Assembly (NCBI GenBank): GCA_007844125.1
Contig: CM017558.1
Span: forward strand, 48,950,772-49,014,771
DNA: 64,000 bases
Reading direction: 5' to 3'
Source: Sinonovacula constricta
Taxonomy: Eukaryota > Mollusca > Bivalvia > Cardiida > Solecurtidae
Positions 1 to 11,956 of the stretch are shown one piece after another. Within the stretch, counting starts at the first letter, position 1, and each line of letters starts with the position of its first letter. The notes under the pieces are model-generated. The model was given only the letters and a program-made list of their open reading frames with translations, was not told the origin of the DNA and did no database searches. The position numbers and the translations under genes were made by a program.

Positions 1-3000
1 GGTTGTTGGACAGGAGTGACAGTGTTCGGACAGACATTCTCTGGTTGCTAGACAGGACTGGGAGTGTTGGGACATACATTATCTGGTTGTTGGACAGGAC
101 TGAGAGTGTTGGGACATACATCATCTGGTTGTTGGACTGGACTGGGAGTGTTGGGACATACATCATCTGGTTGTTAGACAGGACTGGGAGTGTTGGGACA
201 TACATCATCTGGTTGTTGGACTGGACTGGGAGTGTTGGGACATACATCATCTGGTTGTTGGACAGGACTGGAAGTGTTGGTACATACATCATCTTGTTGT
301 TGGACGGGACTGGGAGTGTTGGGACATACATCATCTGGTTGTTGGACAGGACTGACAGTGCTAGGACATACATCCTCTGGTTGTAAGACAGACTGGGAGC
401 GTTGGGACATCCATCATCTGATTGTTGGACAGGACTTGGAGTGCTGGGACATACATACTCTGGTTGTAATACAGGACTGGGAGTGTTGGGACATACATCA
501 TCTGGTTGTTAGACAGGACTGGGAGTGTTGGGGCATACATTATCAGGTTGTTGGACAGGACTTGGAGCATTGGGGCATTCATCATCTGGTTGTTGGACAG
601 GACTGGGAGTGCTGGAACATACATACTCTCGTTGTAATTCAGGACTGGGAGTGTTGGGACATACATCATCTGGTTGTTGGACAGGACTTGAAGTGCTGGG
701 GCATACATCATCTGGTTGTTTGACCGGACGAGGAGTGCTTGGACATACGTCATCTGGTTGTTATACAGGACTGGAAGTGCTGGGAAATACATCATGTGTT
801 GTTGGACTGGACTGGGAATGTTAAGACATACCTCATCTGGTTGTTGGACAGGACTGTGATTGTTGGGCATACATAATCTGGCTGTTGGACAGGACTGGGA
901 GTGTTCGGACATACGTCATCTGGTTGTTGGGCAGGATTGGGAGTGCTGGTACATACGTCATCTGGTTGTTGGGCAGGATTGAGAGTGCTTGGACGTACGT
1001 CTTCTGGTTGTTGGACAGGATTGACAGTGTTCGGACAGACATTCTCTGGTTGCTAGACAGGACTGGGAGTGTTGGGACATACATCATCTGGTTGTTAGAC
1101 AGGACTGAGAGTGTTGGGACATACATCATCTGGTTGTTGGACTGGACTGGGAGTGTTGGGACATACATCATCTGGTTGTTGGACAGGACTGGGAGTGTTG
1201 GTACATACATCATCTGGTTGTTGGACGGGACTGGGAGTGTTGGGACATACATCATCTGGTTGTTGGACAGGACTGACAGTGCTAGGACATACATCCTCTG
1301 GTTGTAAGACAGACTGGGAGCGTTGGGACATCCATCATCTGGTTGTTGGACAGGACTTGGAGTGCTGGGACATACATACTCTGGTTGTAATACAGGACTG
1401 GGAGTGTTGGGACATACATCATCTGGTTGTTAGACAGGACTGGGAGTGTTGGGGCATACATTATCAGGTTATTGTACAGGACTTGGAGCGTTGGGGCATA
1501 CATCATCTGGTTGTTGGACAGGACTGGGAGTGCTGGAACATACATACTCTCGTTGTAATTCAGGACTGGGAGTGTTGGGACATACATCATCTGGTTGTTA
1601 GACAGGACTGGGAGTGTTGGGGCATACATTACCAGGTTGTTGGACAGAGTGACAGTGCTGGGACATACATCGTCTGGTTGTTAGACAGGACTGGGAGTGT
1701 TGGGGCATACATCATCTGGTTGTTGGACAGGACTGGGAGTCCTGGGACATACATCATCTGGTTGTTAGACAGGACTGGGAGTGCTGAGACATACATCATC
1801 TGGTTGTTGGACAGGACTGGGAGTGCTGGGACATACATCATCTGGTTGTTAGACAGGATTGGGAGTGCTGGGACATACATCATCTGGTTGTTGGACAGGA
1901 CTGGGGGTGATGAAGCATACATCATCTGTTTGTTTAACAGGACTGGGAATGTCGGGACATACATCATCTGGTTGTTGGACAGGACTGGGAGTGATGGGAC
2001 ATACATCATCTGGTTGTTGGACAGGACTGGGATTGTTGGGACATCCATCATCTAGTTGTTGGACAGGACTGGGATTGTTAGGGCATACATCATCTGGTTG
2101 TTGGATAGGACTGGGAGTCCTGGGACATACCTCATCTGGTTGTTTGACAGGACGAGGAGTGCTTGGACATATATTATCTGGTTGTAATACAGACTGGTAG
2201 CGTTGGGACATACATCATCTGGTTGTTGGACAGGACTGACAGTCCTTGGACATACATCATCAGGTTGTTGGACAGGATTGGGTGTGTTGGGGCATACATC
2301 ATCAGATTATTGACAGGACTGGGAGTGCTGGGACATACGTAATCTGGTTGTTGGACAGGATTGGGAGTGTTGGGGCATACATCATCAGATTGTTGGACAG
2401 GACTGGGAGTGCTGGGGCATACATCATCAGGTTATTGACATGACTGGGAGTGCTGGGACATACATAATCTGGTTGTTTGACAGGACTGGGAGTGTTTTGG
2501 CATACATCATCAGATTGTTGGACAGGACTAGGAGTGCTGGGACATACATAATCTGGTTGTTTGACAGGACTGGGAGTGTTTGGGCATACATCATCTGGTT
2601 GCTAGACATGACTGGGAGTGTTGGAACATACATCATCAGATTGTTGGACAGGACTGGGAGTGTTTGGGCATACATCATCAGGTTGTTGGACAGGGCTGGG
2701 AGTGATGGGGCATACATCATCTGGTTGTTGGACAGGACTGGGAGTGTTTGGGCATACATCATCAGATTGTTGGACAGGACTGGGAGTGTTTGGGCATACA
2801 TCATCTGGTTGTTGGACAGGTCTGGGAGTGTTTGGGCATACATCATCAGATTGTTGGACAGGACTGGGAGTGTTTGGGCATACATTATCTGTTTGTTTGA
2901 CAGGACTGGGAGTGTTTGGGCATACATCATCAGATTGTTGGACAGGACTGGGAGTGCTGGGACATACATAACCTAGTTGTTTGACAGGACTGGGAGTGTT

Positions 3001-5460
3001 TGGGCATACATCATCAGATTGTTGGACAGGACTGGGAGTGTTTGGGCATACATCATCAGGTTGTTGGACAGGGCTGGGAGTGATGGGGCATACATCATCT
3101 GGTTGTTGGACAGGACTGGGAGTACTGGGACATACATCATCTGGTTGTTTGACAGGACGTGGAGTGCTTGGACATATATTATCTGGTTGTAATACAGACT
3201 GGTAGCGTTGGGACATACATCATCTGGTTGTTAGACATGACTGACAGTCCTGGGACATACATCATCAGGTTGTTGGACAGGATTGGGTGTGTTGGGGCAT
3301 ACATCATCAGGTTATTGACAGGACTGGGAGTGCTGGGACATACATAATCTGGTTGTTGGACAGGATTGGGAGTGTTGGGGCATACATCATCAGATTGTTG
3401 GACAGGACTGGGAGTGCTGGGGCATACATCATCTGGTTGTTTGACAGGACGTGGAGGGCTTGGAAATACATTATCTGGTTGTAATACAGACTGGTAGCGT
3501 TGGGACATACATCATCTGGTTGTTGGACAGGACTGACAGTCCTGGGACATACATCATCAGGTTGTTGGACAGGATTGGGTATGTTGGGGCATACATCATC
3601 AGGTTATTGACAGGAATGGGAGTGCTGGGACATACGTCATCTGGTTGTTGGACAGGATTGGGAGTGTTGGGGCATACATCATCAGATTGTTGGACAGGAC
3701 TGGGAGTGCTGGGGCATACATCATCAGGTTATTGACATGACTGGGAGTGCTGGGACATACATAATCTGGTTGTTTGACAGGACTGGTAGTGTTTGGGCAT
3801 ACATCATCAGATTGTTGGACAGGACTAGGAGTGCTGGGACATACATAATCTGGTTGTTTGACTGGACTGGGAGTGTTTGGGCATACATCATCTGGTTGCT
3901 AGACATGACTGGGAGTGTTGGAACATACATCATCAGATTGTTGGACAGGACTGGGAGTGTTTGGGCATACATCATCAGGTTGTTGTACAGGGCTGGGAGT
4001 GATGGGGAATACATCATCTGGTTGTTGGACAGGACTGGGAGTGTTTGGGCATACATCATCAGATTGTTGGACAGGACTGGGAGTGTTTAGGCATACATCA
4101 TCTGGTTGTTAGACAGGTCTGGGAGTGTTTGGGCATACATCATCAGATTGTTGGACAGGACTGGGAGTGTTTGGGCATACATCATCTGTTTGTTTGACAG
4201 GACTGGGAGTGTTTGGGCATACATCATCAGATTGTTGGACAGGACTGGGAGTGCTGGGACATACATAATCTGGTTGTTTGACAAGACTGGGAGTGTTTGG
4301 GCATACATCATCAGATTGTTGGACAGGACTGGGAGTGTTTGGGCATACATCATCAGGTTGTTGGACAGGGCTGGGAGTGATGGGGCATACATCATCTGGT
4401 TGTTGGACAGGACTGGGAGTCCTGGGACATACATCATCAGGTTGTTGGACAGGATTGGGTGTGTTGGGGCATACATCATCAGGTTATTGACAGGACTGGG
4501 AGTGCTGGGACATACATAATCTGGTTGTTGAACAGGATTGGGAGTGTTGGGGCATACATCATCAGATGGTTGGACAGGACTGGGAGTGCTGGGGCATACA
4601 TCATCAGGTTATTGACAGGACTGGGAGTGCTGGGACATACATAATCTGGTTGTTTGACATGACTGGGAGTGTTTGGGCATACATCATCAGGTTGTTGGAC
4701 AGGGCTGGAAGTGATGGGGCATACATCATCTGTTTGTTTGACAGGACTGTGAGTGTTTGGGCATACATCATCAGATTGTTGGACAGGACTGGGAATGTTG
4801 GGGCATACACCAGGTGGTTGTTGGACAGGACTTGGGGTGATGGGGCATACATTATCTGTTTGTTTACGGTACTTGAAGTGTTGGGGCATACATCATTTGG
4901 TTGTTGGACAGGACTGGGGGTGTTGGGGCATACATCATCTGGTTGTTGGACAGGACTTGGGGTGATGGGGGCATACATTATCTGTTTGTTTGACGGTACT
5001 TGAAGTGTTGGGGCATACATCATTTGGTTGTTGGACAGGACTGGGGGTGTTGGGGCATACATCATCTGGTTGTTGGACAGGACTGGGGGTGATGGGGCAT
5101 ACATTATCTGTTTGTTTGACAGGACTTGGAGTGTTGGGGCATACATCATTTGGTTGTTGGACAGGACTGGGAGTGTTGGGGCATACATCATCTGGTTGTT
5201 GGACAGGACTGGGGGTGTTGGGGCATACATCATCTGGTTGTTGGACAGGACTGGGGGTGATGGGGCATACATTATCTGTTTGTTTGACAGGACTTGGAGT
5301 GTTGGGGCATACATCATTTGGTTGTTGGACAGGACTGGGAGTGTTGGGGCATACATCATTTGGTTGTTGGACATGACTTGGGGTGATTGGGCATACATCA
5401 TCTGTTTGTTTGACAGGACTGGGAGTGTTGGGGCATACATCATCTGGTTGTTGGACAGGG
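1..5460. repeat. 42-bp minisatellite, about 130 units
   Basis: The whole stretch is a head-to-tail array of a 42-bp unit containing the words GGTTGTTGGACAGGACTGGG and GACATACATCATCT. It starts before the window and stops abruptly near 5460. Because 42 is divisible by three and the unit has few stops, several frames on both strands stay open for 60-300 codons and give 14-residue periodic peptides. The frames are not coherent: one-base deletions, such as GGTTATTGAC for GGTTGTTGGAC, shift the register repeatedly, and the minus-strand VQQPDDVCPN frame changes phase along the array. I therefore call it non-coding. Variants form higher-order blocks: the word GACAGTGTTCGG at 18 recurs at 1023, and the block starting at 2437 recurs at 3734. 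Confidence 0.95.
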
Positions 5461-5865
5461 AAGGTAGGTGTTGTTCTAACGTGGAAGGTCAATAGTTAAA
5501 TAGCTTTCTCATGCTTTACTTTGATTATTCACATTGAAGTTTTAACACATGTTCATCGTTTCGCTTTCGGTTAAACAGTATAAAGGACAGTTCAGCATAT
5601 GTGTATATAATTATCCTGTCTAAGTGCGATTAGTCTACTGATCCTAACTGTGCGTGTACAATATACTTATTATGTTAGTCAAAACTTATTATGAGATATC
5701 GGTAAATAGCTTTTCGAAGCTTATGTTATTTGGTAAAATTATAGTTAAAATTATAAGTTGCAAATCTATTAGACTGGCAATAAATGAAAATATGTGTTTT
5801 AATGTGTTGTGAGTTCCTACCTAGATTTTGTAATATATCCATGGATGGAAGAAGTAAAACCATTT

Positions 5866-5909
5866 ATTGATTGATTGATCGATTGATTGATTGATTGGTC
5901 GATTGATTT
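5866..5909. repeat. (GATT)n microsatellite
   Basis: An imperfect run of ATTGATTG tetranucleotides interrupted by GATCGATT and GGTCGATT. Confidence 0.85.
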
Positions 5910-6103
5910 ACTGACTGACCAGGGAACAGCCGCCTGGTATACGTTATGACTGAAAGGACGATCCCATAGTAGTTCTAGTATTTACTTGATTCGTTTGTCT
6001 ATATAACTGTTGATAATAATTGGCATTTGAACAGTAGTTATTTTACTTTGCAACATATTCTTTTATAATTATTTTGATAATTATATTTTAAGGCCGGGCC
6101 ATT

Positions 6104-6138
6104 CTCATACTCTCATACACTCTCATACACTCTCATAC
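6104..6138. repeat. CTCATACACT short tandem repeat
   Basis: Four tandem copies of a 7-10-bp CTCATAC(ACT) unit. Confidence 0.8.
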
Positions 6139-6792
6139 GTTTATTGCACTGAACATGTAATTTTGTAGCATATATGTGTAGCCAACAAAGCGAAGCGTTG
6201 ACATAGACTAACAACCGCTTTTAAGATAATATGACAATTTTAATAATGTGTAATAATGAACGTAATCATAATAACCAATTTTCTCTCTTAAGTATGTCCA
6301 TTTCGGTTTGCATAAGAAATGTATTTTTGATAGATAAATGACACTAACTGTGGAAACCTGGTCCATTAAATTAATGAATTTTTGGTGCTTTGGCCATGAT
6401 TGACAATATCGCTTGAAGGATTTAGCAAATTTGGAAACTTCGGACATACAAGTAAGAACTGAAATTCGTTCTCAGTTAAACTTCTGTTTCTGTTATCTGC
6501 CCTTCTCTGTTTCTAAATCATGTGATGAGAGTCTTTAATTCTGATGACACGCCATGCGCGGCAATAATTAATCTTACTGTATTAAGTTATATCGACTTGG
6601 ATAAACTGTATTCATAGTTTTTAATTCCAAGTTGGCCCCCAGTGCAAAAACACGTTTAAAAGAGTTTGATTAAAATATTTATTTTATAACATAACACACG
6701 CTTTATTGGAAAAATGACACGGCATTTCTCTGGATATTATTCATAATTCGCTGTATAAGGAACTGATATTTGCCATTAGGTTATCAATACCG

Positions 6793-6922
6793 GACAGACA
6801 GACAGACAGACAGACAGAAAGACAGACAGACAGACAGACAGACCGGCAGACAGACAGACAGAGAAAGAGGGAGAGAGAGAAAGAGAAAAACAGAGAGAGA
6901 CAGACACACACAGATAGAGAGA
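6793..6922. repeat. (GACA)n/(GA)n microsatellite, M1
   Basis: A run of GACAGACAGA passing into GAGAGAAAGAG and then CAGACACACACAGATAGAG. The same simple repeat marks the left end of M3 and M4. Confidence 0.9.
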
Positions 6923-7212
6923 AACCCAGGTATGAAACCCGCAGAAGACAGCGAGACCCCGAGCGAGATACAGCAAGTATCCCCTGTGCAGCTGCGCTTC
7001 GGTCCATATAACTTTCTCGGCTGACTAGCCAGTCCTTGTAATGACATAGGGCCCTCAATGGTGTGAATTATTTCTTAATTAGTCGTAGTATTTTTTTCCA
7101 AGTATAAGTATTAAATTAGTGTCGTATCCCTTCAGCCTCCTGGAAATCGCGCATTTCGTTTCCCGCCTTCACTTTTCTCTGAGCAATCACAATATTTAAT
7201 AGCTTTTTAAAC

Positions 7213-7389
7213 GTGTCTTTAGAAACCCGAACGCGTCTCTGGTAACCCCGAACGGGCCTTTAGAAACCCGAACGCGTCTCTGGGAACCCCGCAGGGGCCT
7301 TTAGAAACCCGAACGCGTCTCTGGGAACCCCGAACGGGCCTTTAGAAACCCGAACGCGTCTCTGGGAACCCCGAACGGGCCTTTAGAAA
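7213..7389. repeat. 41-bp minisatellite, four copies, M1 only
   Basis: The word GAACGCGTCT begins at 7229, 7270, 7311 and 7352, an exact 41-bp period. The unit contains GGGAACCCCGAACGGGCC and TTTAGAAACCC. M2, M3 and M4 each hold only about one unit at the equivalent place (near 13345, 24720 and 36060). Confidence 0.9.
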
Positions 7390-7542
7390 ACCACACGTCG
7401 TTCTTCCATTGACAGCCGTGTGAGCAACACACAAATATAAATGTATATATTATAATTATATATATTGTTTTAGTCTTTTCTCAACCCCCACCACTGACAA
7501 CTGTGACACAATTAAATCAGGATTTATTTGTTCAAAACGTCT

Positions 7543-7610
7543 ATTATCTAATGGTAAAGATAATTGGAAGTCCCGCATTATCTAATGGTTAAGATAATTG
7601 GAAGTCCCGG
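7543..7610. repeat. 34-bp direct duplication with a tRNA-like look, M1
   Basis: ATTATCTAATGG begins at 7543 and again at 7577. The unit continues with AAGATAATTGGAAGTCCCG. It is duplicated in M1 and M2 (near 13545) but single in M3 and M4. The TCTAATGGTTAAG part resembles a tRNA A-box region, as in tRNA-derived SINEs; that reading is weak. Confidence 0.6.
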
Positions 7611-8021
7611 ATTCACACACTCTACCCCTCGCCATTAACCACCAGATGTTTGTAAAGACTCTTTACGTATATTGCTAATAGTAGTTACTAACTAGGTACT
7701 GGATCTACCCAGGAAGTGGTCTCAAGAGAGGGATTTAAAGAAGCCGTTAGAACTCCTTACCAAAACGAGTATAAATTTAATGGAAAAAATTAAAACTGAA
7801 TAATAAAGACTAATTTTATTATGAAAACAATTGCAGCATTTTAAACATTTATTTCAATCGTTATCACATTATTAATACACTATTGTCGAATATCATTTAA
7901 CAAAGACACAAAAGTAAAAGTAGATTTTAACATGTCCATAGTTTCAGAAAATCGTGCTCTTGGTGGCATATTTTCGGAAAATGTAATTTGTAATCAAACT
8001 GTAGATTTGCCAGCTGTAATA

Positions 8022-8504
8022 TTACTCATCACGGACCCAAATCGAAATTCCTCCGTTCTTGGAAGTCATCTTTTCAGGGGGTATGTAATCAATCTCAACA
8101 ACTGGAATCGTTGAAGTAATAGTTTCAACTTGTTGAAACACCCACAGTCTTCTGTTGTCAGCTGATATCCAGTTACCGCCAATGAACGCAACGCGTATGG
8201 GGGGGTGGGGGGGGGGTGAAATCGTAAACGTCAAGATAATGTGCATTTCTGTTATCATGGCAAAAAACTTCCACATATAAGATTGTTAATATAAAGCAAA
8301 GAAGCTGATTAAAAGCACACAACCAACCATCCTTTGTAAATGAATGTTAATCTCTGCCTGTCCGACCTATGTTAAAGAAACCTGTCTTCACACTTACCTG
8401 CCTTCCAAAATGTCTGACACTGCGTCTTCCAAAAACACTCCGTTACTAAAACAATTATCGATGCTGTTTTGGCTGAACCTTATTTCTGATGGACGAAGCT
8501 TCAT
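8022..8504 (-). pseudogene. Gene 2 of M1: domain-only DNRRLW protein, disabled
   Basis: Exon 1 (8504-8398) is preserved: ATG, SEIRFSQNSI, and a good donor CAG|GTAAGT. The exon 2 body with ADNRRLWVFQQ and its stop at 8022 is also present. Compared with M2, about 720 bp is missing between the exon 2 start (near 8230) and the middle of the intron, so the TTTTTCAG acceptor is gone. A G-run expansion near 8200-8217 adds about 13 bases and breaks the frame before the PPIRV motif. The two halves can no longer be spliced in frame with any signal I can see. A cryptic acceptor could rescue a variant protein, but I think this copy is dead. Confidence 0.7.
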
Positions 8505-8589
8505 TTTTGTTATTAAAGCCAATTTGCTTGCGTTTAAAGTAGTTTAATGTAGCATTTGCTATCTGGTGGACACTTCATCTAGCATAACC

Positions 8590-8595
8590 TTTATA
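8590..8595 (-). promoter_or_regulatory. Possible TATA box upstream of gene 2, M1
   Basis: Minus-strand CATATAAAGG lies about 86 bp upstream of the gene 2 ATG and is kept in all four cassettes. Confidence 0.3.
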
Positions 8596-9569
8596 TGTTT
8601 TTTCAATTCCAAAAAGCCCTGCCAGGTTTCCACGTGTTCTATCTATACAAACTGAAACTAGTTTCATAGTTTTGAAAGTGAAGGAAATGCCCAAAGTGTC
8701 AAGTACAATTGTACCTGTAGATCAATTATTGTAGCGGCTGAAACATGATACAAAAACGCCATTGATATTTTGACTTCGCGTGAACATCAACATATTAATA
8801 AAATGGTTCGCAGTAAGGTTAAGTAATGTTAAAGAGTAAGCGATTTAAAAGCCGCTTGATTTACATACCAAATGAGTAGACTACACGCCTTAGAATAAGG
8901 GTCTGACAAGGTTTTATACTTACTCAATTTTAATATAAATACACCATAATCATATAAGTCATAATTCAACAGATCTTCTGTTCTGAATGTTGCTCTGAAC
9001 AACCTCATCAAAGCAAACCTACAAACAAAAAATTGTGGTGCAAATTTAACAAGTGATACAAAAATATTTGAGGTGTATATGTTGTAATACAATGCCATTG
9101 AGGTTGAGCCATCTGTTTAGTTTCTTATCTCTTCGTTAAAATCATACAAACAATAATTAAAGAATAATGAAATTTGAATCACAAATAACTTAATGTGTGT
9201 TATTACTTCAGTATTACACAGTACATTTACATGCATCAGGGTCCTGAAAGAAGAACTCTTATAACCTATCTAACGTATATTCTCAGCAATAGACAGAACA
9301 TAGTTTTCGACCGAGTAAAAAGAAAAGCCTTGATATGCATTGAAATCCGATTGCAGTCACTTGATTGTTGTAGTTTATGAACAGTTACTGGAACTTTTTT
9401 GTTTGATTATACATTAAAGGAAAATCATGAAGCGCAAATTGACAGATCACACAACTAAATGCGCTGATAAACGTCGTGTATATAACTGTGTCTTAATTAC
9501 TATTTTAATCTTATATACGTCTGGTATAACCTGTGTAAAAATTGTGTATAAATTATTAGAACGGTTTTT

Positions 9570-9575
9570 TTTATT
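9570..9575 (-). terminator. Possible poly(A) signal of gene 1, M1
   Basis: Minus-strand AATAAA lies about 225 nt past the gene 1 stop. The equivalent exists in M4 (39228-39233) but M2 and M3 have lost it through a small deletion, so they would need another signal. Confidence 0.3.
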
Positions 9576-9797
9576 TATGATATATATTTAATTCAAATGT
9601 GTATTATTTACTTTTTCAACATAATTTTTGTAACAGAACATAATGTATATTGTTTTTGAAATCGCATGGATACATGGTAAAATATATCCTATTGTACAAA
9701 ATCAATATAATGTAACATCTTAATATAACACATGCATACCATAGCCGCATATAAACGATATCAATTAAAATATCCCACAACGATACTACTTTATGCA

Positions 9798-11115
9798 TCA
9801 CTTATATAGAACACCAGCAGCCCCCAGGATGATTAGGATAACAACAACAACAACAATTATAACAATGATACAGAGCCAGGTGAAAAAACGTTTGCGCGTA
9901 ACAAAATAGTTCTTCAAAGTTTGTACTGCTGTGGTTTTGCTGCTGTGTGTTGTCGTTGTTGTTGTCATTGAAACAGATAAACTGGAGTCATCTGAAATAA
10001 CAGTAGTTGTCACGTCGGCCTCTGTGCTAACTGGCACCGTGTCATCATCCGTGTTACTGGTTGTTGTGTTTACAATGACATCGTCTGGCTTGTTGTCTGT
10101 CATGCCACTCTCTGTGTCATTGGCTGTAATGTCCAAATTGATATCATTTGAATCAATGTTAACTGTCACATGGTCATGTTTAGTTGCATGATTGTCGACA
10201 TAAAATCTACTCGAAGGATCCACCGATGGTTCGGTTTCTTTTGCGAACGACGCGCAACTGCCCCCTACATTTATCGGTGACTGGAACTTCGAAGTTGTCG
10301 CATAAAGGTACGGGTCATTTTTGGGAATGGTATAGTCAATATAAGATGCCGATGCTGACCTGAATGAAGTATTTGTCGTTTTCCCCGATTCTTGTCCTTT
10401 ACATGAAATTACATCACCAAACTTTGATGTCGACGAATCTGAAGAAAACCCAACATTTGAATACGATCCGGTAAACGAAATACGTGTCTCTGGAATCTTT
10501 TCCTGTATAACGGGTGTGCTCGATCTTTTAGACGGCTTCCTGTGCCATTTACCACCAGGTCCGCGCCGAACAGAAATATCCACGCCCTTATTATATGACG
10601 TCATCTTGGCTGATGGAATACTGTGTGTAACCATCACAGGCACAGTTTCACATTTTTCAAGACGGTAGAGTTGTCGGAAGACCCACAATCTTCGGTTATC
10701 AGCGGTAACCCATCGGTCATCAATCTTTGCAACTGAAATTGTCGGTAGGTTATGTATGCTGCATCTGTAATGTATGAAAACATCATCATCATTATTATAA
10801 TTATTATTATTTTTACTACTCCTGCTACTTCTACTACTACTTCTACTACTACTACTACTACTACTACTACAACTCCTACTCCTCCTCCTCCTCCTCCTCC
10901 TCCTACTACTACTACTACTACTACTACTATTAATGCTACTACTATTAATGCTACCACTACTACTACTACTATCAATGCTACTACTACTACTACTATTAAT
11001 GCTACTACTACTACTGCTGCTACTACTACTATTACTACTACTACTACTACTTTTAATGTTACTTCTTATACCACTATTAATGCTATTACTGCTACCACTA
11101 CTACTTCTATTAATG

Positions 11116-11181
<66 letters not shown>

Positions 11182-11570
11182 TTAATGCTACTACTACTAC
11201 TACTATTATTATTAATGCTACTTCTACTTCTACTACTATTAATGCTACTACTGCTACTACTTCTATTAATTCTACTACTACTACTCCTACTACTACTACT
11301 CCTACTACTACTACTTCTACTACTATTAATGCTACTACTGCTACTACTACCACTACTAGTACTTCTATTACTTTTATTTTTATCAGAAGAAGATGGCGAT
11401 GAGAAGGACAAGATGATGGTGATATAATGATTTAAGATAACATACCGTCCTTCACATATATCGTCCAATGTTTCACCAATCTGTTTATAACTATGTCGAC
11501 TTCTTTGGTCAAATACATTATTTATCGAGTCTTGAGAGAAGAAAATTTCGACCGGTTTAAGCGACTTCAT
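9798..11570 (-). CDS. Gene 1, M1: DNRRLW (ParB/Srx-like) domain protein with C-terminal membrane anchor
   Basis: Two exons: 11570-11446 (41 codons plus 2 nt) and 10764-9798; the intron is 10765-11445 (681 bp), donor GGACG|GTATGT, acceptor CATTACAG|A, phase 2. The spliced product is 363 residues. Residues 1-110 hold PVEIFFSQDSI, TLDDICEGR, LPTISVAKI, ADNRRLWVFRQL and VPVMV. This order (helix, short strand, basic DNRR loop, helix, VPV strand) suggests a ParB/sulfiredoxin-like fold; that is inference. A Ser/Thr/Asp-rich linker of about 215 residues follows. One hydrophobic helix (about 337-360) almost reaches the C-terminus and there is no N-terminal signal, so a tail-anchored protein with a cytosolic domain is the likely topology. 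The exon 1 peptide is identical in all four copies. A TATA-like box lies about 40 bp upstream. Function is unknown. Confidence 0.75.
10781..11371. repeat. AGT/ACT triplet array in the gene 1 intron, M1
   Basis: On the plus strand this reads ACTACTACT with interspersed ATTAATGCT words and a CTCCTCCTCC segment. On the gene's strand it reads AGT, which would be Ser if translated. It accounts for every long poly-Ser, poly-Leu, poly-Val or poly-Thr reading frame here. Confidence 0.95.
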
Positions 11571-11606
11571 TTTCTGATTTTATTTTCAACCCTGATTAAA
11601 CCATCG

Positions 11607-11614
11607 AATTTATA
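11607..11614 (-). promoter_or_regulatory. TATA box candidate of gene 1, M1
   Basis: Minus-strand GGGGGGTATAAATT stands about 40 bp before the ATG and is conserved in position in all four cassettes. It would imply a very short 5' UTR. Confidence 0.45.
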
Positions 11615-11956
11615 CCCCCCTTATCATAGGTAAGTTGTAAATTCCACTGGAAACTCCAGATGTTTGCTGTTTATAAAAATTGTAGAATTCCATATTCGCA
11701 ATCGATTGCTTCATACACCTTCATAGCTTGCCGACCTGCTTATCTATGCCCTCTACAAACCCTGTAATTGTGCATGTTTAAAACGTGACTTGTATTGTTA
11801 TTGCACAAATTCGATTCGTCTTCGCCCTTTTCCGTACTTTTAAAGTAAAAATAACTGAGGTGATCCTAATGCAGTACACGTTGCCAGCGCCCTCGCCTGT
11901 ATCAACTCGAGTGCCACTCAAACGATACTGTTAAGTCCGGCAGCTGGGTATGGTTA

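Larger units (their letters stand above)
5461..6220. other. AT-rich single-copy stretch without a recognisable gene
   Basis: This stretch separates the minisatellite from the segmental array. I see no coding exon with splice signals. It holds two short simple repeats, annotated separately. Confidence 0.6.
6221..11956. repeat. Segmental cassette M1 (partial unit of the tandem array)
   Basis: The first of four cassettes that align nearly base for base over several kilobases. It shares its start (TTAAGATAATATGAC) with M2 at 12346 and its end (CAGCTGGGTATGGTTA) with all other cassettes. Unlike M2-M4 it is not followed by the 5.4-kb spacer, so it is an incomplete or rearranged terminal unit. It carries a gene 2 pseudogene (8022-8504) and an intact gene 1 (9798-11570). 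It has two deletions relative to M2: about 720 bp in the gene 2 intron and 263 bp near 9041. Confidence 0.9.

Noticed and set aside
1..5495. Periodic 14-residue repeat proteins on both strands of the 42-bp array
   Set aside because: Frames change by one-base indels along the array and no splice or start context supports any of them.
6741..7058. Cys/Ser/Leu-rich frames over the GACA/GA microsatellite (also in M2, M3 and M4)
   Set aside because: Low-complexity frames of a simple repeat.
10752..11427. Plus-strand poly-Thr, poly-Leu and poly-Ile frames over the triplet arrays (also in M2, M3 and M4)
   Set aside because: They are frames of a trinucleotide repeat lying antisense to an intron.
9798..11570. 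A continuous 590-residue poly-Ser protein (and the 576- and 581-residue versions in M2 and M3)
   Set aside because: The Ser-rich middle is flanked by a matching donor and acceptor, and splicing restores a domain that aligns with gene 2. I annotate the spliced form and keep intron retention as a hypothesis.
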